A stretch of 11,336 nt of DNA from Planctomycetota bacterium (GTDB taxonomy: Bacteria; Planctomycetota; Phycisphaerae; Phycisphaerales; SM1A02). The notes under the pieces are model-generated. The model saw only the letters and a program-made list of their open reading frames with translations. It did not search any database and was not told the DNA's origin. A program made the translations under genes and the position numbers. Where the stretch lies: positions 14,592 to 25,927 of the forward strand of contig QWPU01000004.1 of NCBI GenBank assembly GCA_003671065.1, written 5' to 3'. Positions 6,892-11,336 of the stretch are shown here, in pieces (positions within the stretch are counted from its first letter, which is position 1; the number at the start of each line of letters is the position of its first letter).

Positions 6892-7632
6892 ATGTCGAAC
6901 GAAGTCGACGGCTGTGTCCGTGGATTGCAGGAGAAATCGCAGGAGAAATCGCGGGATGAATCGCGGGACAGAAACACGAGCGCGTGCGCGGTTCGCCGCG
7001 GCGTGGCGTTCTTCGTCAACATCGTGCGACACACGCGGCAGGAAGGGCTTGCGGTCGGATTTGCCTACTGCGTGCGTGCGATTCGTTCAGCGTTTCCATC
7101 CTGGCAGCGCGATGATGGCGAACTCGCAGCCGAACGCTATCTCAAGGCGTTGGGATACCGCATTCTCGCGCGCAACTGGCGCAGTCCTCGCGATCGCCGT
7201 GATGAAGCCGATCTGATCGCGCTCACGCCAGATGCGGCTGAATGCGTGATCGTCGAAGTCAAGCGAGCCGCTGGTCCGTGGGATGCGCTTGAACGCGTGG
7301 ACTCACGCAAGAAGGAGGTGCTGTGGCGGCTGCTGCTGGATCTTGAGTCGGCGAGCAACGCGCGCGCCTCGCGTCATGCTCTCGGCAAGGGTCGAACTCT
7401 CGCGCGTGCGCTCACACACGCGCGATCAATTCGAGTCGATCTCATCGGCGTGCGCGGGGTTGGTCGAAGCGCAACCATGGTGCGTCACGAAACGGCGATC
7501 TTTGAACGGCGACGCGACTCAAAACAGCATTCGCCTGCGCATCAGTCGCACGCGCGTGATCCGCCCCGCGATCCGCCCCGCGATCCGACACGCGATCCGA
7601 CACGCGATCCGCCACGCGATCAGCGCCAGTAG
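6892..7632 (+). CDS. YraN/UPF0102-family nuclease-fold protein with repeat-built tails
   Basis: The core at residues about 74-205 matches the UPF0102 (YraN) family, which has a PD-(D/E)xK restriction-endonuclease-like fold and no firmly established cellular role. Seen directly: GELAAERYL (76-84), GYRILARNW (88-96), the active-site-type signature DEADLIAL (104-111; Asp107 in the usual E-x-D-L-I-A position), VEVKR (121-125, the E-x-K motif), then RVDLIGV (181-187). The protein is 246 residues, about double the usual 120 or so. The extra is a 73-residue N-terminal extension containing QEKSQEKSRDESRD (13-26) plus a hydrophobic stretch near 36-60, and a charged C-terminal tail of DPPR/DPTR repeats (223-242). 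The ATG at 6892 has GGGAG six bases upstream; a GTG at 6853 is in frame but poorer. Its 3' end overlaps the convergent lipoprotein gene by 13 bases. Confidence 0.85.
   Translation: MSNEVDGCVRGLQEKSQEKSRDESRDRNTSACAVRRGVAFFVNIVRHTRQEGLAVGFAYCVRAIRSAFPSWQRDDGELAAERYLKALGYRILARNWRSPRDRRDEADLIALTPDAAECVIVEVKRAAGPWDALERVDSRKKEVLWRLLLDLESASNARASRHALGKGRTLARALTHARSIRVDLIGVRGVGRSATMVRHETAIFERRRDSKQHSPAHQSHARDPPRDPPRDPTRDPTRDPPRDQRQ
6928..6971 (+). repeat. 12-base repeats in the 5' part of yraN
   Basis: CAGGAGAAATCG occurs at 6928-6939 and, with at most the junction base shared, at 6940-6951. It is followed by the diverged unit CGGGATGAATCG (6952-6963) and a partial CGGGACAG. In frame it encodes QEKS-QEKS-RDES-RD, so the repeats keep the reading frame. 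Confidence 0.8.
7555..7626 (+). repeat. 12-base tandem repeat at the 3' end of yraN (about 6 units)
   Basis: Six consecutive 12-base units of the form CGCGATCCGMCM run from 7555 to 7626; the first (CGTGATCCGCCC) and last (CGCGATCAGCGC) are diverged. Reading in frame gives RDPP, RDPP, RDPT, RDPT, RDPP, RDQR. The last unit overlaps the stop codon of the convergent lipoprotein gene (7620-7622). Confidence 0.92.
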
Positions 7633-8921
7633 CGCTCAACAGCTATCTCGAGCAGGCGCCGCTCCATCTCGCCGATGTCGTCGGTCACCCAACGGCTGCG
7701 GAGGGTGCTGATGTAGCGTTCGCGTTCGATGATGGTGCGTCGACTCTTGAGCTCGGCTTGCAATTGCAGTTGCACTTCGCGATCAAAGATCGAACGCGCC
7801 ACGGGCTGGTCAATCGTCATCACCGTCAGCCATGTGATGAAGTCAGGCTGCAGGAGCGGCTCGCTCATCGCATCGATAGCGAGTCCATCAAGCCGTTCTT
7901 TGAGCGCGTCGCCGAGTTGCGTGCCCTTGATTCCTTCAGGAGGAAGATCGAACCGATTCCACCGACCACCATCAGGAAGTTTGAGCTCGAGAGCGATCGC
8001 AGAGAAGGTCTTTCCCGCAGCGATGCTCTCCTTCACTTGCGTCACCATCGCGGCGTCGGTTGTCACATTGAGGCGAATGCGCCCGATGATGATCATTGGC
8101 TGCGGATTGAATTCTGCTTTGCGTCGCGCATATTCCTGTTCGACATCACGCCAGGCGACGATCGTGCGCGGGGCGATGCGCTCATTGATCAGACGGCGCG
8201 CCAACATGACATCGCGGGTCTGCTGCACAAACTCGTCGAGCGTTTGTGCATCTTCTGCTTCAAGACTGGCTTCGGCTGCTGCGCGACTACCACCGCGCTC
8301 GGCGATCGTTTCTTCCTGCATGGTCTTGATCCATGCGAAGAGTCCTTGCTGTTGCTCTGCCGAGAGCTTCGACTCAGCTTCCGCAACGATAAGTTCGCTG
8401 TCCACCGTCTGCTTGAACTGGCGGCGGACCGTTTCGATGAGCGCGCGCCGTGCTTCAGTACGGTCGCGCATTGCAGTCGCCACGATGATCTGATCCTCAA
8501 TCGGCTCAAAGAACGCATCGGCAAACACTGGTCGGCCGTTCACTTGGCCGACGAGACACTCAACGGGCCATGATTGTCCTGGCTCGAGCGCGCGTGCGAC
8601 TTCGAGCGGCGAGACATAATCGACCTCAGTCGTTCCATCGGCGCGCTTCGATGTGACTTCGCTCTGCTGCGCAGTGGTCGCGCGACCGTCTACTTCGATT
8701 GCGATTCCTTCGGTGGTCAGCGTTGGACCTTCGAGGATCTCGTCCGACATCTCGACCACATCTGTGAGTAACTCCGCAGGCGGATGCGCGAAATCGCTCA
8801 GCGAAATGCGCTGCGTGTCCGGGCGCGTCGAAGAGGAGCAGCTCGCGCAGACGATCACAATTCCCGTGCAGAAACTCATACGCGCCGAGGGGATTTGTGC
8901 GAGGCCAGCCAGGAAAGACAT
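7620..8921 (-). CDS. SurA/parvulin-like lipoprotein, probable periplasmic chaperone
   Basis: A 433-residue exported protein. The N-terminus has a signal peptide with the hydrophobic core FCTGIVIVCAS (18-27) and a probable lipobox ending at Cys28 (CASC, followed by SSST), so it is likely a lipoprotein; the -3 Cys is unusual. Residues 120-275 have the SurA-type layout: VGQVNGRPVFADAFF (124-138), then helical, charged segments ending in RRLINERIAPRTIVAWRDVEQEY. Residues 276-372 resemble a parvulin PPIase domain (IIGRIRL, AAGKTFSAIALEL, GGRWNRFDL, SEPLLQPDF), but the usual active-site histidines (ARHIL and GWHI segments) are absent. It is therefore probably a holdase-type chaperone rather than an isomerase. 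The start at 8921 has GGTAGGA eight bases upstream; ATG 8879 is an alternative. It is divergent from the DUF1844 gene and overlaps yraN by 13 bases at its 3' end. Confidence 0.72.
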   Translation of the reverse strand: MSFLAGLAQIPSARMSFCTGIVIVCASCSSSTRPDTQRISLSDFAHPPAELLTDVVEMSDEILEGPTLTTEGIAIEVDGRATTAQQSEVTSKRADGTTEVDYVSPLEVARALEPGQSWPVECLVGQVNGRPVFADAFFEPIEDQIIVATAMRDRTEARRALIETVRRQFKQTVDSELIVAEAESKLSAEQQQGLFAWIKTMQEETIAERGGSRAAAEASLEAEDAQTLDEFVQQTRDVMLARRLINERIAPRTIVAWRDVEQEYARRKAEFNPQPMIIIGRIRLNVTTDAAMVTQVKESIAAGKTFSAIALELKLPDGGRWNRFDLPPEGIKGTQLGDALKERLDGLAIDAMSEPLLQPDFITWLTVMTIDQPVARSIFDREVQLQLQAELKSRRTIIERERYISTLRSRWVTDDIGEMERRLLEIAVERYWR

Positions 8922-8965
8922 TGGTGGAATCCTACCGTTGCGCTCTGCGCGTGTGTGGGCTCGCG

Positions 8966-8971
8966 GATATT
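8966..8971 (+). promoter_or_regulatory. Possible -10 element for the DUF1844 gene
   Basis: GATATT (4/6 to TATAAT) ends eight bases before the ATG at 8980. The gene has no Shine-Dalgarno sequence, so a leaderless transcript starting near the ATG is possible. No good -35 is visible. The only space between the divergent starts is 58 bases, so both promoters must share this spacer or extend into the genes. Confidence 0.25.
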
Positions 8972-8979
8972 CTCGCACT

Positions 8980-9594
8980 ATGAACGACGAAACACCGAAG
9001 TTGCACATCGACTCTGATTGGAAGGCTCAAGCGCAGGCGGAGAAGGATCGCCTCAGCGAAAAGGAGTCCGCGCGAGCGGCGTCGAGTGCGGGCGCACAAC
9101 ATCGCGGTCAGCCTGGCGCGCAACCTGGCCCGCAACACGGCGCGCAATATGGCGCGCAAGACGGCGATCATCCCGACGAAGGCGAACTGCCCCCCGCTGA
9201 CTTCCGTGCGCTTGTCGCAACGCTTGCGAGCCAAGCGATGATGGGGCTCGGTGCCTATGCCGATCCGCAATCGGGTCGAGCGGTCATCGACATCCAAGGC
9301 GCGCAGTTCGCGATCGATCTGCTCGGCGTCATCGAAGAGAAGACCCGAGGCAATCTGACCGCTGATGAAGCGAGCGAGCTCACGGAGATCCTCGCGCAAC
9401 TGCGCGCGCGATTCGTGCAGATCGCGAAACTCGTAGCGGCGCAAATGCAACGCGAGATGGCGGGCGGCGGGATGCAAGGCGGCCCCATGCAAGGCGGCGC
9501 GATGCAAGGCGGCGGACCTGTCGGCTCCATCGGGCTCGGCGGTCCGTCGGGCGGACCAACTACGACGAAGAGCGGTCTGATCATTCCTGACTGA
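8980..9594 (+). CDS. DUF1844 domain protein with low-complexity flanks
   Basis: A 204-residue soluble protein. Residues about 73-150 match DUF1844: ADFRALVATLASQAMMGLGA, then DPQSGRAVIDIQGAQFAIDL and EEKTRGNLTADEASEL. This small helical domain is found in planctomycetes, proteobacteria and others and has no known function. Before it lies a Gln/Ala/Lys/Glu-rich helix-prone segment (13-35) and a GAQH-type repeat tract (37-62); after it a Gly-rich tract with repeated MQGG (160-180). No signal peptide or membrane span is seen. The ATG at 8980 is chosen because the conserved part begins after it and upstream in-frame sequence is antisense to the lipoprotein gene. It lacks a Shine-Dalgarno site. 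It ends 45 bases from the convergent glycosyltransferase gene. Confidence 0.85.
   Translation: MNDETPKLHIDSDWKAQAQAEKDRLSEKESARAASSAGAQHRGQPGAQPGPQHGAQYGAQDGDHPDEGELPPADFRALVATLASQAMMGLGAYADPQSGRAVIDIQGAQFAIDLLGVIEEKTRGNLTADEASELTEILAQLRARFVQIAKLVAAQMQREMAGGGMQGGPMQGGAMQGGGPVGSIGLGGPSGGPTTTKSGLIIPD
9091..9162 (+). repeat. 12-base tandem repeat in the DUF1844 gene (6 units)
   Basis: Six 12-base units with consensus GGCGCGCAAXXX run without interruption from 9091 to 9162. They encode GAQH, RGQP, GAQP, GPQH, GAQY, GAQD. The variable last codon of each unit shows that the array is old or under relaxed selection at that position. Confidence 0.92.
9472..9516 (+). repeat. 15-base tandem repeat in the DUF1844 gene (3 units)
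   Basis: ATGCAAGGCGGC plus a variable codon occurs three times (9472-9486, 9487-9501, 9502-9516), encoding MQGGP, MQGGA, MQGGG near the C-terminus. The first twelve bases of each unit are identical. Confidence 0.92.
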
Positions 9595-9639
9595 TGCGTG
9601 ATGCGTCGAAAGGGTCGCGCGAGTGAGTCACGGACGACT

Positions 9640-10953
9640 TCAGTTGCCGATCCGAAACACATTCCACGCGCTCAAGCCAACCGACACCACCGCTGCACTC
9701 CACAGCGGCCATGTTCGCATCGAACGACCTGCAATCGCGACCGCGGCAAGCGCGCAGAGCATGAACACCATCGGCTGGAGATAGCGCTCGAAGCACTGTT
9801 GATTCGCCGTCTGCGCGAGGGTCATGCCAACGAGCACGAAGAGTGCACACGCGCCAACGCCGCGACCTGCACTGTCACTACTGCGTGACCACAGTCGAAG
9901 GTACGCGCCGATCGCGGCGGCACCGACCGCGGCCAGTGGCACAATCACGATCGAACGCCCAAATGGCGCAGGGAATTTGCTTGCTACGGTCCACACGATC
10001 CCGCCGAAGCGGACATGCACGATGTAACTCGACTCAACGGTCACTGCGATTGCGCACGCAAGCGCCGCCAGCAGCGCGATGCGCCGAGAGCACAACTCGC
10101 GCAAGAATCCTGGCATCGCCACAAACGAAGCCATGCCCCAAATCCCAACGAGCGCGAGCACATAGATCGGCGTGACGGGATTTGCGCCCGTTCCGTGATA
10201 AGTACGAAACGACGGCGGCACGAGCCCGCCCCAGAGCACGACGAAGATTCCAACGAGGATGCACGCAGGAAGCAACGCGAGCGCTGCGAGCACGAGGTCA
10301 CTCACTTTCGGCCGTGACCGCGTCGCGCACGCGCGCGCCACTACCGCCGCCGCCGCAAACGCCGCGGTGTACACGAGGATCTGTCGAATCGCAGCCGCCG
10401 CGCACGCCCACAGCGCGCTCACCAACACACTGCGCGAAAGCGAACGCGTGCTTCCATCCGCGATCGTCAACGCGGCGGCAAGCCCCGCAAGCAGCGGGAT
10501 CATCGCAAGATTGTCAGTCGTCAGCCACACCGATGAACTCAGCACATACGGCGACGCTCCGAGCACGCATCCTGCGGCCAGCGCAACTGCCCCGCTTGTG
10601 CGTCTTGCAATGAGCAGCGTGAACATCGCAACACACGCGCCGCCAAAGAGCGCGTTGAGCAGATGCAACGCACTGTCACTAGCACCAGCGCGCAGCAACA
10701 TCGCCATCACCAAGTGATAGCCAGGCGTCGTCGCAGACTTGTAGTCGCTCAAGCTCGGCGTCGGAAGTTGTTCAGCAAACACTTGGATCGCAGGCCGGTG
10801 ATACTCCTGCTGATCGGCCCACTCGCTGGTCCCTTCGATCTGCAACGCAATCGCAGTGCCTGCAAGCACTAGGTGAAACGCAACCGCGAGCAGCACCATG
10901 ACAATCACGCTCCGCCGCACCGTGCGCGTGTCCGTTGAGACAACATCACTCAC
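9640..10953 (-). CDS. GT-C glycosyltransferase, DIE2/ALG10-like, integral membrane
   Basis: A 437-residue protein with about ten hydrophobic spans. In the first extracytoplasmic loop, DQQEYHRPAIQVF (47-59) followed by ATTPGYHLVMAML (74-86) closely resembles the DIE2/ALG10 signature (acidic residue, H-x-P-Q, then TTPPGLY). RQILVY (190-195), the loop VPPSFRTYHG (245-254) and FERYLQPMVF (388-397) have counterparts in the same family. Eukaryotic ALG10 adds the terminal glucose to lipid-linked oligosaccharide using dolichyl-phosphate-glucose; bacterial relatives presumably use polyprenyl-phosphate sugars on the outer membrane leaflet side of the inner membrane. The acidic residues at 47 and 50 are candidate catalytic positions. 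The start is a GTG overlapping the upstream stop by four bases, with AAGGG eight bases upstream, which indicates translational coupling. The acceptor is unknown. Confidence 0.72.
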   Translation of the reverse strand: MSDVVSTDTRTVRRSVIVMVLLAVAFHLVLAGTAIALQIEGTSEWADQQEYHRPAIQVFAEQLPTPSLSDYKSATTPGYHLVMAMLLRAGASDSALHLLNALFGGACVAMFTLLIARRTSGAVALAAGCVLGASPYVLSSSVWLTTDNLAMIPLLAGLAAALTIADGSTRSLSRSVLVSALWACAAAAIRQILVYTAAFAAAAVVARACATRSRPKVSDLVLAALALLPACILVGIFVVLWGGLVPPSFRTYHGTGANPVTPIYVLALVGIWGMASFVAMPGFLRELCSRRIALLAALACAIAVTVESSYIVHVRFGGIVWTVASKFPAPFGRSIVIVPLAAVGAAAIGAYLRLWSRSSDSAGRGVGACALFVLVGMTLAQTANQQCFERYLQPMVFMLCALAAVAIAGRSMRTWPLWSAAVVSVGLSAWNVFRIGN

Positions 10954-11336
10954 TGCGTCAGCCCTTGCCCATCGTGCAGTTCCACGCTTGTTTCATACAG
11001 GAAAACTGCATCAAGCGCCTCGCGCGCAGCAGGCGCAAACAGCACAACTCCAAGCAGCACACCAAACATCGCAATCGAACTCAGCACCACGCGGTCATGA
11101 CGCAACGCATCAAGCGGACTGTCCGAACTGCCTTCATTTGCGCGCCGCCAGAATCGATGAATCGCAACAAGCACAAGCGGCGTGAGCAACGCAAGACCCG
11201 TCGCGCGTGAACCAAACAATCCTCGCGCGTGATCAGACAGCGTGTACGACAAATACATCATCGTCGTCATCACTGCGCTCAAACTAAGCAACCCCTGCAA
11301 CTCCTCGCGCCCTCGATCTCCCGCGGGCGACGTCCA
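10950..11336 (-). CDS. UbiA-superfamily, decaprenyl-phosphate phosphoribosyltransferase-like (C-terminal part)
   Basis: The frame is open to the window edge, so the N-terminus lies outside; 128 residues are visible. They resemble the C-terminal third of bacterial 5-phospho-ribosyl polyprenyl-phosphate synthases: MYLSYTLSDHARGLFGS corresponds to the family's A/SYALYT...FGT, followed by LALLTPLVLVAIHRF, SSDSPLDALRHDRVVL (family pattern D-P-x-x-L-L-x-D-R-P-L) and a last hydrophobic span GVLLGVVLF. In mycobacteria this integral membrane enzyme joins PRPP to decaprenyl-phosphate on the way to lipid-linked arabinose. The metal-binding DxxxD motifs needed for certainty would be in the missing N-terminal part. 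It overlaps the GT-C gene by four bases and is probably co-transcribed with it. Apparent internal starts, such as TTG at 11300, are not real starts because homology continues upstream. Confidence 0.72.
   Translation of the reverse strand, partial: WTSPAGDRGREELQGLLSLSAVMTTMMYLSYTLSDHARGLFGSRATGLALLTPLVLVAIHRFWRRANEGSSDSPLDALRHDRVVLSSIAMFGVLLGVVLFAPAAREALDAVFLYETSVELHDGQGLTQ

Noticed and set aside
7555..7626. CRISPR-like array
   Set aside because: Units are 12 bases, directly adjacent with no spacers, and in frame within a gene.
7186..8000. GCGATCGC octamers (HIP1-like motif of cyanobacteria)
   Set aside because: Only a couple of copies were noticed, and short GC-rich palindromes are expected to recur in this composition.
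7758..8573. A 271-codon plus-strand frame opposite the lipoprotein gene
   Set aside because: It has no recognisable motif, while the minus-strand frame has a signal peptide, a Shine-Dalgarno site and a SurA-like layout.
9595..9639. Terminator between the convergent DUF1844 and glycosyltransferase genes
   Set aside because: The 45 bases hold only a 7-base direct repeat (TGATGCG) and a short GTGAGTCAC near-palindrome, with no stem plus T-run.
11298..11300. TTG start giving a self-contained 116-residue protein at the right end
   Set aside because: The frame is open to the window edge and the visible part matches only the C-terminal region of a larger membrane enzyme, so this is a truncated gene.

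Overview
The window reads as a continuous, gene-dense stretch of bacterial chromosome with GC clearly above 50% by eye. I see no transposase, integrase, phage gene or CRISPR array. Gene content points to a planctomycete of the Phycisphaerae type: a DUF1844 protein, a PilT-like ATPase followed by a GspE/PilB-like protein, very few strong Shine-Dalgarno sites, and a polyprenyl-phosphate phosphoribosyltransferase relative. That placement is inference from gene content and style; no ribosomal or other marker gene is present to fix it.

Left part (1-1874): a complete tRNA-Leu(CAA) gene with its own hairpin terminator, then guaB (IMP dehydrogenase) on the minus strand. The guaB/pilT divergent spacer holds a good sigma70-like promoter that would start the guaB transcript at, or almost at, its AUG, and two small hairpins in front of pilT.

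Centre (1875-6610): three plus-strand genes in a row, spaced by 96 and 80 bases and probably one operon. First is a PilT-family hexameric ATPase with every catalytic motif intact. Second is a membrane-anchored GspE/PilB homologue whose Walker A lysine, Walker B glutamate and His-box histidines are all replaced while its zinc tetracysteine is kept. Third is a 559-residue membrane protein with a CvpA-like N-terminus and a long exported, beta-rich C-terminal part. An intact motor next to a pseudo-ATPase and an unknown membrane/periplasmic partner is the best candidate here for an undescribed system. No pilin, PilC-type platform protein or secretin is in view.

Right-centre (6611-9594): a 281-base spacer with short repeats and a candidate promoter; a YraN/UPF0102 nuclease-fold protein with repeat-built tails at both ends; a convergent, 13-base-overlapping gene for a SurA-like lipoprotein whose parvulin domain looks degenerate; and, divergent from that, a DUF1844 protein with two low-complexity tracts. 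Short tandem repeats of 12 (or 15) bases recur five times between 6624 and 9516, four inside genes and one mostly outside.

Right end (9640-11336): two minus-strand genes overlapping by four bases. The upstream one is the C-terminal part of a UbiA-superfamily protein resembling decaprenyl-phosphate phosphoribosyltransferase, cut by the window edge. The downstream one is a multi-spanning GT-C glycosyltransferase resembling the DIE2/ALG10 family. Together they suggest a lipid-linked sugar donor and an enzyme that uses a lipid-linked donor on the outer face of the membrane.
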